This document shows positions 6,234-13,659 of a stretch of 15,814 bases of DNA, piece after piece. Each line of letters starts with the position of its first letter. Within the stretch, counting starts at the first letter, position 1. The notes under the pieces are model-generated. The model saw nothing but the letters and a program-made list of their open reading frames with translations. It searched no databases and had not been told where the DNA came from. A program made the translations under genes and the position numbers. The stretch is from JBHGXV01 sp041920505 (lineage in GTDB: Bacteria > Bacillota > Bacilli > Brevibacillales > Brevibacillaceae), in the NCBI GenBank assembly GCA_041920505.1, contig JBHGXV010000028.1:1-15814 (forward strand), read 5' to 3'.

Positions 6234-6907
6234 CGCCAGTTCACCCCCTCGCTTTGCACAATCCAGTCGACGAACACACCCGGGGTGACGATCTCCTCCG
6301 GGTCCAGTTCGCCCACCTCGACGATTTCATCCGCCTCCGCAATGGTGATCTCACCTGCCATCGCCACCAGCGGGTTGAAATTGCGGGCACTCGTGTCGTA
6401 CACCAGGTTGCCGAAGCGGTCCGCCTTCTTGGCGTGAACGATCGCCACTTCGGCGACAAGCGGCGTCTCCAGCAGATATTCCTTCTCGCCCACGAGCACC
6501 TTTTGCTTGCCTTTTTCCGCGATCGTGCCGATGCCGATATCGGACAGGATGCCGCCCAGTCCGACGCCTGCGGCGCGAATCCGCTCGGCCAAAATTCCCT
6601 GCGGGCAAAACTCCACGTCCAGCTCGCCCGCCGTCATTTGCGCTCCCGAGTTGGGATTGGAGCCGATATGGGACGTGATCAGCCTGCGCACCCGCCGCTC
6701 GGTCACCAGCCGGCCCACCCCGATCTGCGGAAAGGCCGTGTCATTGCTGATGAGCGTGATGTCCCGCACGCCCTTGTCGAGAATCCCCTGGATCAGCGTC
6801 GGCGGATTGCCCACGCCGCCGAACCCGCCGACCATCAGCGTCATGCCGTCGCGGAAATGGCGCAGCGCTTCTTCCAGCGTGATTACCTTGTCAAAACGGC
6901 CTGCCAT
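6215..6907 (-). CDS. yodS: 3-oxoacid CoA-transferase subunit A (YodS/AtoD-like)
   Basis: A 230-residue alpha subunit, partner of the subunit encoded next. The family I signature VGGFGGVGNPPTLI is at 26-39, with SHIGSNP at 79-85 and the conserved RFGNLVYD at 168-175. It should form an alpha/beta heterotetramer in the cytosol. Start ATG at 6905-6907 with GGAGGGG 6 nt upstream; that site overlaps the TAG stop of the preceding aminotransferase, so the three genes are tightly coupled. The role is as for subunit B. The closest named analogues I recognise are the AtoD/ScoA/YodS group, which sequence inspection alone cannot separate by substrate. Confidence 0.92.
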   Translation of the reverse strand: MAGRFDKVITLEEALRHFRDGMTLMVGGFGGVGNPPTLIQGILDKGVRDITLISNDTAFPQIGVGRLVTERRVRRLITSHIGSNPNSGAQMTAGELDVEFCPQGILAERIRAAGVGLGGILSDIGIGTIAEKGKQKVLVGEKEYLLETPLVAEVAIVHAKKADRFGNLVYDTSARNFNPLVAMAGEITIAEADEIVEVGELDPEEIVTPGVFVDWIVQSEGVNWRWAWET

Positions 6908-6919
6908 GTTTCGCCCCTC

Positions 6920-8281
6920 CTAGACGTATTGCAGCAGTCCCTCGCTGCGCAGTTCTGTCTGCACCTCGCCGATTGCGTCGCGCAGAATCGTAAGCAGCCG
7001 GTCGATCTCCTCCCGGGTGATCACCAGCGGCGGCGCGACGATCACCGCGTCACCGGCCACGCCCTCGATGCCGCCGATCGCCGGATAGATCATCAGTCCT
7101 TTTTCAAACGCCCGCCGGATGACCCGGTTGGCCACCCCCAGCGAGAGCGGGAACGGCTCCTTGCTCCTTGGGTCCTTGACGAACTCCAGCCCGCACAACA
7201 GGCCAAGACCGCGCGCGTCGCCCACCAGCGGAAACTCTTCGGTCAGCTTGCGTAACCCATCAAGCAGGTACGCCCCTTGTGCCGCCGCGTTCTCCACCAG
7301 CCGGTGCTTTTCGATGTACTCCACCACCGCCAGCGCTGTCGCCGCTGACTGCGGATTGGCGCTGTAGGTGTGTCCGGCCATGATGGAGCCCGACCCGTTG
7401 GCGATCGTGTCGATGATGGCTTCGCGTACCATCGTCGCCGCCATCGGCGTGTATCCGGCGCTCATCCCCTTGCCCAGAGCCATGATGTCGGGCACGACTC
7501 CCCAGTGGTCGATCCCGAATGGTTTACCCGTGCGACCGATCCCGGTCATCACCTCGTCGGCGATGAACAGCACATCGTACTTGTCGCAAATCTCGCGGAT
7601 GCGCTGATAGTACCCCGCTGGCGGAACGATCGCGCCGCCGGAAGCGCCGATCACCGGCTCGGCGATAAACGCGGCCACATGTTCAGGGCCGACGCGCAAG
7701 ATCGCCAGTTCCAACTGGTCGGCGCACCACTGGCCAAATGCTTCTTCGCTTATCCCTTCCGGCCGCCGGTAGGTGTACGGCGCGGGGACGCAGGGATAGT
7801 CGGCCAACAACGGGACAAACCGCTTGCGTCTCAAGACGTGGCCGGACATGGAGAGCGCCCCCATCGTGATCCCGTGGTAGCTCATCCAGCGGGAGAGCAC
7901 GCGGTTTTTCCGCTCGTACCCCCGCTCCTGCCAATACTGGATGGCGATCTTTTGCGCCGTCTCGGTCGCTTCCGAGCCGCTGCTGACAAAAAAGCTGTAA
8001 TTGACATCGCCGGGCGACCACTCGGCCAGTTTGGCGGCCAGCGCTTCCACCGCATCGCTGCTGAAATGCGAGCGGTAAGCAAACGAGACTTGGCGGGCCT
8101 GGGCGTACATCGCCTCGGCGATCTCCGACACGGCGTGTCCGATGCTGGCCGTCACCGCGCCCGAGCAGCCGTCGATGTAGGCGTTGCCCTGTTTGTCGTA
8201 GAGGTAGATCCCCTTGCCGTGCGAGACGAACGGATAGGATTTGTTCAACTCCGGTTTGATCACGTAACTTTGCCGTTGCAT
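6920..8281 (-). CDS. yodT: Class III aminotransferase (YodT-like), first gene of operon
   Basis: A 453-residue PLP-dependent class III aminotransferase. Visible features are SSGSEATETAQ (100-110), FIADEVMTGIGRTGK with D242, and PLP lysine K271 (ALGKGMSAGY). The start is ATG at 8279-8281, with GAGGTGG about 6 nt upstream; the frame continues open far upstream but that part is antisense to the regulator gene. It begins the leftward operon and is followed 12 nt later by the CoA-transferase pair, the partners of YodT in B. subtilis. Predicted role: transamination of the 3-amino group of N6-acetyl-beta-lysine to a 3-oxo acid. The family call is firm; the substrate is inferred from neighbours and differs from that of the GabT-like paralogue in the same operon. 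Confidence 0.9.
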   Translation of the reverse strand: MQRQSYVIKPELNKSYPFVSHGKGIYLYDKQGNAYIDGCSGAVTASIGHAVSEIAEAMYAQARQVSFAYRSHFSSDAVEALAAKLAEWSPGDVNYSFFVSSGSEATETAQKIAIQYWQERGYERKNRVLSRWMSYHGITMGALSMSGHVLRRKRFVPLLADYPCVPAPYTYRRPEGISEEAFGQWCADQLELAILRVGPEHVAAFIAEPVIGASGGAIVPPAGYYQRIREICDKYDVLFIADEVMTGIGRTGKPFGIDHWGVVPDIMALGKGMSAGYTPMAATMVREAIIDTIANGSGSIMAGHTYSANPQSAATALAVVEYIEKHRLVENAAAQGAYLLDGLRKLTEEFPLVGDARGLGLLCGLEFVKDPRSKEPFPLSLGVANRVIRRAFEKGLMIYPAIGGIEGVAGDAVIVAPPLVITREEIDRLLTILRDAIGEVQTELRSEGLLQYV

Positions 8282-8422
8282 ACCTGCCACCTCGCCAGTC
8301 GATTGTTGTAGCTTCATCGTAGCGCACGGGCCGTCGCGTGCCATTCGCCCCGGTGGCAAAAAAACGCTGGCGAAGAGACGAAATCTTTTGTACATTTTGT
8401 ATAAAGCGTATGGGAGGAACGA
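8282..8422. promoter_or_regulatory. Divergent control region between yodT operon and pucR-like gene
   Basis: This 141-bp region must hold both start signals. On the minus strand TACGAT (rc at 8316-8321) with ATGGCA 17 bp upstream (8339-8344) is a possible weak promoter for yodT, as expected for an activated gene. On the plus strand TATAAA (8400-8405) lies just before the regulator. A 7-base direct repeat TTTTGTA (8386-8392 and 8395-8401) may be an operator. TTTTGTACA also occurs upstream of yodP at 10904-10912 (minus). Confidence 0.45.
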
Positions 8423-9982
8423 GTGTTTATGACGATAACCATCCGCGAAGCCCTGCAATTGCCCGACATGGTGCAAACCAGACTGGTCGCCGGCAAGAGC
8501 GGATTGGACAACCAGATCCGCTGGGTGACCATCGTCGAGATCCTGGAGGACACCACCCGGTTGCAGGAAGGGGAGTTTCTCATCACCACCGGATTTGGCC
8601 TCGCGGACGACGAAGCGAGGCAAGCCGGCTTTATCCCGTCGCTGGTCAAGCAGCGGCTGAGCGGCGTGGCGATCCACACCGGCTTCTACCTGCGGGAGAT
8701 TCCCCGCTCGTTTATCGAAACGGCGGACAGGCATGGTCTGCCGTTGATCGAGATCCCCGTCGAGCTGAACTTTTCCACCGTGACCAAAGCGATCCTGCAG
8801 CCGATCATCAACCGGCAGTTTGAAACCCTCGCCTACTCGCAGGCGATTCACGAACAGATTATCCGGGTCGCACTTACGGGCGGCGGCCTTGCAGCGATTG
8901 CCGATGAGCTGGCCCGCCTCAGCCGGGGACGGGTGAGCATCGCCGACGCCTACGGCTATGAACTGGTGGCAAGCGGCGGGACCTGCCTCGACCCGCAAAC
9001 CGCGACTCCTGCCGCGTCGGCCAGACCACTCTCCCGCACAGTTCCGATCCAGGCGACGCGGGAAACCTACGGCCGGCTGACGTTGACCAAACCGGCGGAT
9101 CAATGGAAAGAACTGGATCAGATCGCCTTGCAGCACGCCGCTACCCTGTGCGCGCTGGAGTTTGTCAAAGAGCGGGCCGTCGCCGAAACAAAGTGGCGGA
9201 TGCAGGGCGATTTCGTCGAGGAAATCCTCAGCGGACGGCTCGCCTGGAGCGCGGAAACGGAGGCTCGCAGCCGGATGCTGGGCTATCCGCTCTCCGGCAG
9301 CCACTTCGTCGCCGCCATCCGGGCGGACGCCCCGGCCGATCCCGTCGATCTGGCGCAGCGGCACAGCCAGGCGGCCAATCTGTTGAAACGGTTGGCCAAC
9401 CGAGCCAACAGGCCGTACCTCTTGCGCGAGAGGCCGCACCACTTGCTGCTTATTTTGCCGGAGGGAAAGGAGAGCGTCGTCCTGCTGGAACAACTGTCCC
9501 AGCGGTGGCACAAGCTGACGCCGGAGTGCCCCTTGCGGATTGCGCTCAGCGAGCCGCGCCAGCCGTTTACCGCCCTGCCGGAAGCGGCCCATGAAGCGGT
9601 CTTTGCCCTGACCGCCTACCCGCTGTTGGCCGAGCCGCCCTCGCTGTTGCGCTACCGGGAGATGGCGGGCTACCAGGTGCTGTATCCCTTGCACCGTCAG
9701 CCCGACGCGCTTCGCCAACTGTGGCAGCCGTGGCTTGAACGCCTCATCGCCCACGACGAAAAACACGGCCAGCATCTTATGGAGACACTGACCGTGTATC
9801 TGCGCGAAAATCTCAATGGGTTGCAGGCGGCCAAGGCCTTGTACATCCATCGGCACACCCTGAAATACCGCCTGCAACAGATCGAGGAAAAAACCGGTTG
9901 CCGGTTGTCGGACGCTTCCCACCGCTGGCAACTGCAACTCGCGTTAATGGCTTACCGGCTGCACCGGCTGCTGTATCCGTGA
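8423..9982 (+). CDS. PucR-family transcriptional regulator
   Basis: A 519-residue cytosolic DNA-binding regulator. The N-terminal PucR-type domain covers about residues 5-125 (REALQLPDM, then GEFLITTGFGL near 50-60). A middle sensory/GGDEF-like CdaR region follows, and a C-terminal helix-turn-helix lies at about 450-495 (ETLTVYLRENLNGLQAAK, then HRHTLKYRLQQIEE). PucR-family proteins usually activate nearby catabolic genes in response to a pathway compound. Divergent placement to the six-gene operon and convergence with yodP make these the likely targets. The GTG at 8423 lies 5 nt after GGGAGG; an in-frame ATG at 8429 is 11 nt away and is the alternative. The effector is unknown; a beta-lysine or 4-aminobutyrate derivative is plausible. 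Confidence 0.92.
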   Translation: MFMTITIREALQLPDMVQTRLVAGKSGLDNQIRWVTIVEILEDTTRLQEGEFLITTGFGLADDEARQAGFIPSLVKQRLSGVAIHTGFYLREIPRSFIETADRHGLPLIEIPVELNFSTVTKAILQPIINRQFETLAYSQAIHEQIIRVALTGGGLAAIADELARLSRGRVSIADAYGYELVASGGTCLDPQTATPAASARPLSRTVPIQATRETYGRLTLTKPADQWKELDQIALQHAATLCALEFVKERAVAETKWRMQGDFVEEILSGRLAWSAETEARSRMLGYPLSGSHFVAAIRADAPADPVDLAQRHSQAANLLKRLANRANRPYLLRERPHHLLLILPEGKESVVLLEQLSQRWHKLTPECPLRIALSEPRQPFTALPEAAHEAVFALTAYPLLAEPPSLLRYREMAGYQVLYPLHRQPDALRQLWQPWLERLIAHDEKHGQHLMETLTVYLRENLNGLQAAKALYIHRHTLKYRLQQIEEKTGCRLSDASHRWQLQLALMAYRLHRLLYP

Positions 9983-9983
9983 T

Positions 9984-10826
9984 TTACTCCCACGTCTCTT
10001 TTAGCGGCTTCACCCAGATGTTCATATCCTCAAATCCCGAATAGATCGTGCAATTGTTGACCAGCCGGCCGCGATAGTGATATCCCAGCTTGGCTGCGGT
10101 CACATTCATCCCGTGCGATTGGGCCCGGGTCAGCGTGTACAGATAGAACACGCCGTTGTCCCGCATCTTCTCTTCCAGGCCGACAAACAGTGGCTGCAAC
10201 AGCCCTTTGCCGAGGTAGTCGGGATGGGTAGCGCAGTCGGTCAACTCGGCCGAACCGAATTCCGGCGTCACCTCCGCCGAGGCCGCACAGACGATTCGTT
10301 CGTCTGTTTCGATCACTAAGTAGTACGTGTTCTTGCGCATCGTCTGGCGGATGTAGCCGGGATTGTCCATCGGTGTCGGGTAGGTGGCAAACACCATCCG
10401 GTACAACCGGGCCAGTTCGTCGGCGTCTTCTTCCCCCGCCGGACGCAGCGAAAAACCTGGTGGGGGCGACGCCATCACCCTGCTGCCCGCTTTTGCCTGA
10501 CAAATCCGCAAAATCTCCTCCGCCAACTCAGGCGCGACCGAAGTCGCCCGCTCCATGGTGAGGAACCGGGCCAACATCTGCGCGTTTTCCCCGTTAAAAA
10601 AGCCGTCAATCCTGCCTTCCTGCCGGTAGCCGAGCCGCAAAAACGCGGGAACGTCCGCCTTTTTGGCGTAGATGATCAGTTTGGTGATGCCGAGCTGCCG
10701 CGCCTGTTGCTCGATCTCGGCGTTCAGCGACTCGATCCGATCCGGTTCGTAGCCCAGCACCTTGATCCGCTTGTTGGGTTCGTCCACCACCACATGGTGC
10801 CCATTCTCCTTGTGTACCGCAGCCAT
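9984..10826 (-). CDS. yodP: Beta-lysine N6-acetyltransferase (AblB/YodP-like)
   Basis: A 280-residue GNAT-type acetyltransferase, predicted to acetylate the 6-amino group of beta-lysine using acetyl-CoA. The N-terminal half is the AblB-specific domain (LIIYAKKADVPAFLRLGY at 50-67). The C-terminal GNAT domain begins near 124 (FSLRPAGEED), with the acetyl-CoA-loop region HPDYLGKG (201-208). A strongly conserved AblB tail follows (YTLTRAQSHGMN, then YHYRGRLVNNCTIYSGFED). The ATG at 10824-10826 has GGGGGAGG 4 nt upstream. Normally this gene sits beside kamA/ablA, the lysine 2,3-aminomutase that makes its substrate. No aminomutase is present here, so it must lie elsewhere or the enzyme has another substrate. 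It ends 1 bp from the convergent regulator gene. Confidence 0.92.
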   Translation of the reverse strand: MAAVHKENGHHVVVDEPNKRIKVLGYEPDRIESLNAEIEQQARQLGITKLIIYAKKADVPAFLRLGYRQEGRIDGFFNGENAQMLARFLTMERATSVAPELAEEILRICQAKAGSRVMASPPPGFSLRPAGEEDADELARLYRMVFATYPTPMDNPGYIRQTMRKNTYYLVIETDERIVCAASAEVTPEFGSAELTDCATHPDYLGKGLLQPLFVGLEEKMRDNGVFYLYTLTRAQSHGMNVTAAKLGYHYRGRLVNNCTIYSGFEDMNIWVKPLKETWE

Positions 10827-10865
10827 ACGGCCTCCCCCTTTTCCGCGTGCTCGCTTCTGTCTTCC

Positions 10866-10912
10866 ATTGTAGCACGCCTGGGGACGGCGTCATTCTCCAC
10901 ACTGTACAAAAT
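10866..10912 (-). promoter_or_regulatory. Possible yodP promoter and upstream motif
   Basis: On the minus strand TACAAT (rc at 10866-10871) lies about 40 bp before the yodP start codon, in the context GCTACAATGGA. This resembles GCTACGATGAA before yodT. No good -35 box is seen at 17 bp, only a GAATG-like stretch shared with the yodT region. TTTTGTACA (rc at 10904-10912) lies further upstream and is shared with the control region at 8386-8394, so joint control is possible. Confidence 0.4.
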
Positions 10913-11004
10913 ATCAGGCGATGATCCAATCGTCTGCGCACGGCTCGCCTTTTCTCTTCTGCGTACATACGATGTAGGGATCGCAGAAAAAAGGGGGGAA
11001 AGCC

Positions 11005-11091
11005 ATGTCCAGATGTTTCAACGACGATTTCATCCTGGTGTTAGTCCTGTTTATTCTGCTGGTCATCGTCGGCGCCGCAAGGGACTGCTGA
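11005..11091 (+). CDS. YjcZ-like sporulation micro-protein
   Basis: A 28-residue peptide beginning MSRCFNDD, then an uninterrupted hydrophobic segment FILVLVLFILLVIVGA (residues 9-24), and ending ARDC. This matches the pattern of the tiny YjcZ/SscA-type proteins of spore formers, where a VLFILL-IVGA core is typical; these are linked to the spore or its coat. A GGGGGG run lies upstream of the ATG with 7 nt between, and CATACGAT at 10966-10973, about 32 bp before the start, resembles a mother-cell (SigE-type) -10 box. The usual Gly/Tyr-rich ends are missing and two cysteines flank the helix, so the family call is probable, not certain. Confidence 0.72.
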   Translation: MSRCFNDDFILVLVLFILLVIVGAARDC

Positions 11092-11190
11092 TCGACCGCT
11101 GAAACGGGAAAAGAGTCGAGCCGTCCGCACAACCGTAGCCGCGCACGTGCATATCTATGTAGCAATGGCTGAGGGAAGGAGGAAGCCCGC

Positions 11191-11913
11191 GTGACCCCCT
11201 CGATTTACGCTCACCGAGGCGCTTCCGGTCTGTATCCGGAAAACACGATGGCCGCTTTTCGCGCCGCGCTGCGGCAAGGGGCGGACGGTATCGAACTCGA
11301 CGTGCAGCTTACCCGCGACGAACAGGTCGTGGTGTTGCACGACCATACCCTGGAGAGAACCACCAACGGAACCGGGTTTGTGCAAAACCGGACGTACGCC
11401 GAATTGTGCCGCCTGGAGGCGGGCAACGGGTTGCATCCGCGTTTTCGCCACGCCCGGATTCCGCTTTTGCGGGACGTGCTGGCGTTTGTCCGCCCGACAA
11501 GGCTTCACGTACTGGTCGAACTGAAAAATTTTCTGGTTCCACAGCCGCATCTGGAGGAAAAAGTGTTGGCGTTGATCGATGGCTTCGGCCTGATGAATCG
11601 AGTGGTGATCTCCTCGTTTAACTTCAACAGCCTCCTGTTGGTGAAAAAGCTGGAGCCGCATGTCACCACGGCCTTGCTGTACGTCGGCCATCTGGAGCGG
11701 CCGTGGGAGGTCGCCCGGCAATTTCGCGCCGATCAGCTTCACGTTCCCAAAGAAGAGATCACCCCCTCGTTGGTGGAGGAAGCCCACCGCTGCGGCTATC
11801 CCGTGTTCGCCTGGACCATCAACGGGCGCAGGACAATGCTGCGGATGGCGCAGATGGGCGTTGACGCGCTGATCACCAATTACCCCGGCCGGGCGCGCAA
11901 ATGTTTTTTGTAA
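11191..11913 (+). CDS. Glycerophosphodiester phosphodiesterase (cytosolic, UgpQ-type)
   Basis: A 240-residue metal-dependent phosphodiesterase that splits glycerophosphodiesters from lipid turnover into glycerol-3-phosphate and an alcohol. The diagnostic HRG (H8-R9-G10), PEN (16-18), IELDVQLT with E35 and D37, VLHDHTLERTTNG with H50 (48-60), and the VELK segment with E110 and K112 are all present. The TIM-barrel length is typical. No signal peptide is visible, so it acts in the cytosol. The start is GTG at 11191, with AGGAGG 8 nt upstream. It ends 3 nt from the convergent radical SAM gene. Family and reaction class are secure; the physiological substrate is not known. Confidence 0.95.
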   Translation: MTPSIYAHRGASGLYPENTMAAFRAALRQGADGIELDVQLTRDEQVVVLHDHTLERTTNGTGFVQNRTYAELCRLEAGNGLHPRFRHARIPLLRDVLAFVRPTRLHVLVELKNFLVPQPHLEEKVLALIDGFGLMNRVVISSFNFNSLLLVKKLEPHVTTALLYVGHLERPWEVARQFRADQLHVPKEEITPSLVEEAHRCGYPVFAWTINGRRTMLRMAQMGVDALITNYPGRARKCFL

Positions 11914-11916
11914 ACG

Positions 11917-12891
11917 TTACTCCGCCTGCCAATACTTCCCCTGCCAACTGTTGCGTCGCTCCAGTTCCCAATCGATGCCGTTTAACACTTCCCATTTTTT
12001 GCGGCTCCACATCGGGCCGATAAGCAAATCCGGCGGCCCGTCCCCGGTGACGCGGTGCACGATCATCTGTGGCGGGAGAATCTCCAGCGTGTCCACCACC
12101 AACCGGGTATATTCCTCTTGCGTCAAAAACTGCAACAGCCCTTGCTCGTACTGTTTCACCATCGGCGTTTTGCGCAAGAGATGCAACAGGTGAATCTTGA
12201 TCCCCTGCACGTCCAGCTTCGCCACCGCGCGGGCCGTCTCCATCATGTCCTCGTACGTCTCCCCGGGCAGCCCGTAGATGATGTGGCTTACGACGCGGAT
12301 GTTGTGCTTGCGCAGTTTCTCCACCCCGTCGAGGTAGCACTGGTAGTCGTGACCGCGGTTCACCAGTTGCGCCGTCCGCTCGTGGATCGTCTGCAAGCCT
12401 AGCTCCACCCACAAGTAGGTACGCTCGTTCAGTTCGGCCAGGTATTCCACCACATCGTCCGGCAGACAGTCGGGACGAGTGGCGATCGACAAGCCGACCA
12501 CGTCGTCCTGTTTCAGGATCACTTCGTACATCTCCCGCAGTTCGTCGACAGGGGCGTAGGTGTTGCTGAAGGCCTGGAAAAACCCGATGTATTTCGCTGT
12601 CGGCCACTTTTCGTGCATGCGCGTCTTCACGTCGTGAAACTGCCTCTCCAAATCCATCCGCCGATCGCCGGCGAAATCGCCGGAACCGCGCGCACTGCAA
12701 AACGTGCAGCCGCCAATGGCCACGGTGCCGTCGCGGTTCGGGCAGGTGAAACCCCCGTCGAGCGGCACTTTGAACACTTTTTCGTGGAAGGTCTGCCGCA
12801 AGTGGTAATTCCATGTATGGTAACGCTTGTCGCCCCACAAGAGCGGCTTGCGGTCGTCGACAAGCCTGGTCTCATTCGGTACGTCAGGCAC
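11917..12891 (-). CDS. ytqA: Radical SAM protein, YtqA/TIGR01212 type
   Basis: A 324-residue radical SAM enzyme of the YtqA/YhcC group, whose reaction is not established. The 4Fe-4S cluster cysteines have the family's long spacing: C50, C62 and C65 in FTCPNRDGTVAIGGCTFC, i.e. C-x11-C-x2-C, not the usual C-x3-C-x2-C. Other landmarks are KRYHTWNYHLR (22-32), IATRPDCLPDD, WVELGLQT and the C-terminal GPMWSRKKWEVLNGI. The start is taken as GTG at 12889-12891 with a GGGGGG run 8 nt upstream. It is divergent from the spore coat genes and convergent with the phosphodiesterase, so probably monocistronic. Confidence 0.93.
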   Translation of the reverse strand: MPDVPNETRLVDDRKPLLWGDKRYHTWNYHLRQTFHEKVFKVPLDGGFTCPNRDGTVAIGGCTFCSARGSGDFAGDRRMDLERQFHDVKTRMHEKWPTAKYIGFFQAFSNTYAPVDELREMYEVILKQDDVVGLSIATRPDCLPDDVVEYLAELNERTYLWVELGLQTIHERTAQLVNRGHDYQCYLDGVEKLRKHNIRVVSHIIYGLPGETYEDMMETARAVAKLDVQGIKIHLLHLLRKTPMVKQYEQGLLQFLTQEEYTRLVVDTLEILPPQMIVHRVTGDGPPDLLIGPMWSRKKWEVLNGIDWELERRNSWQGKYWQAE

Positions 12892-12925
12892 GGATGACGC
12901 CCCCCTTCTGTACAGTCATTTTTTT

Positions 12926-12934
12926 AGTATATCA
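12926..12934 (-). promoter_or_regulatory. Extended -10 promoter element of the radical SAM gene
   Basis: TGATATACT on the minus strand is a TG-N-TATACT extended -10 box, 35 bp before the GTG start. A TTGGCG stretch lies 19 bp further upstream, too far for an ideal -35, which fits reliance on the extended -10. Confidence 0.5.
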
Positions 12935-13007
12935 GGTTTTTGGCGGCTCGCGCCAACAACAAAATCTGCATGTCATAATCCGTCCCCGCTCCATCCATGC
13001 TATCCAT

Positions 13008-13027
13008 GTGCCCGTACAACCGGGCAC
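13008..13027 (+). repeat. Inverted repeat in the coat-gene leader
   Basis: A 7-bp perfect inverted repeat GTGCCCG-TACAAC-CGGGCAC lies 25 bp upstream of the first coat-gene ATG. There is no T-run, so it is not a terminator. It could be an operator or an mRNA-stabilising 5' hairpin; nothing in the sequence decides between these. Confidence 0.5.
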
Positions 13028-13052
13028 GACCACGCGGCGAGGAGGAGTATCC

Positions 13053-13247
13053 ATGCCCAATCAATCGTTCGCTCCGCACGAATGTCTGGAAGTTCACGAA
13101 CTGGTAGGGCTTAAGGCTGTCTGCGCCGAAAAAGCCCGCGCCTACCTGTCCCAGGTGAACAATCCGCAGCTTCGCGCCTTGCTGGAACAGGATCTGCGCG
13201 CCGGTCAACAGCACATTCAGCAATTGCAGCAAGTGTTCGGCCAATAA
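13053..13247 (+). CDS. Small spore-coat-type protein, first of pair
   Basis: A 64-residue acidic, glutamine-rich, helix-forming protein with landmarks HECLEVHELVGLKAVCAEKA (residues 9-28) and NPQLRALLEQDL. This is the helical-pair pattern of small CotF-related or YgzC/YhcQ-like coat-associated proteins: a helix, then N-P-L-R, then a helix. The ATG at 13053 is preceded by GAGGAGG at good distance; the frame is open further upstream but that part lacks start signals. The next gene, also coat-like, begins 25 nt later, so they form a two-gene operon expected in the sporulating mother cell. Exact family membership is uncertain; it may be a truncated CotF-domain paralogue of its neighbour. Confidence 0.8.
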   Translation: MPNQSFAPHECLEVHELVGLKAVCAEKARAYLSQVNNPQLRALLEQDLRAGQQHIQQLQQVFGQ

Positions 13248-13272
13248 CGTTTCCAGACAGGAGGAATCCGGC

Positions 13273-13599
13273 ATGACGACAGCGGCAGCTATCGCACCTC
13301 AAGCGACCGCCATCTCGGAAAAAGCGATCGCGCTCGACCTGCTGAATGGCGCCAAACAAGCCGTGCAGTTGTACGCGCAGGCGCTGAACGAAACGCAAAA
13401 CCAGCAGCTTCGCACCGTTCTGGAACGGCAATTGCAGGATGCCTTGACTTTCCAGCAAAGCGTCGCGCAGTTTGCGATCCAGCAGAACTACTACACGCCG
13501 CAGGCGCAGCCGCAACAGTTGGTGCAGCAAGACCTCCGCGAAGCGATGCAGGTCTACTCCCAGGCCGGTCAAATGTTGCAGACGACCCGGTTGGTGTAA
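13273..13599 (+). CDS. CotF-family spore coat protein
   Basis: A 108-residue protein with the CotF-type coat domain: SEKAIALDLLNGAKQAVQLY (15-34), then LNETQNQQLRTVLERQL and a QQNYYTPQAQPQQLV linker, rich in glutamine and alanine and largely helical. CotF-family proteins are structural parts of the spore coat. The ATG is preceded by AGGAGG with 8 nt spacing. It shares a helix-N-x-x-LR-x-L-helix pattern with the upstream small gene, suggesting common origin. The gene ends 14 nt before a strong bidirectional terminator that closes the operon. The family is well supported by pattern; the precise coat layer is unknown. Confidence 0.88.
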   Translation: MTTAAAIAPQATAISEKAIALDLLNGAKQAVQLYAQALNETQNQQLRTVLERQLQDALTFQQSVAQFAIQQNYYTPQAQPQQLVQQDLREAMQVYSQAGQMLQTTRLV

Positions 13600-13613
13600 C
13601 CTCGCCCAACAGA

Positions 13614-13648
13614 AAAGAACCACGGGATGCCATCCTGTGGTTCTTTTT
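13614..13648. terminator. Bidirectional terminator between coat genes and glycosyltransferase
   Basis: A very stable 15-bp stem (AAAGAACCAC, one G-T pair, GGAT) with a GCC loop is flanked by T-runs on both strands (CTTTTTG on plus, CTTTTCTG on minus). It ends both the rightward coat operon and the leftward glycosyltransferase gene, which converge here. Confidence 0.95.
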
Positions 13649-13659
13649 GTCCCTTTTGG

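Noticed and set aside
8320..8360. A sigma-54 promoter before yodT (TGGCAC on the minus strand)
   Set aside because: The downstream TTGC half at the required 5-6 bp spacing is absent, and the regulator is PucR-type, not a sigma-54 activator.
8282..9937. A 550-residue N-terminal extension of the yodT frame to the right
   Set aside because: It is antisense to the PucR-family gene. The real start at 8281 has a good ribosome-binding site and matches the family's N-terminus.
12813..13052. An N-terminal extension of the first coat gene and overlapping small frames
   Set aside because: The extension overlaps the divergent radical SAM gene and lacks a start signal, whereas the ATG at 13053 has GAGGAGG.
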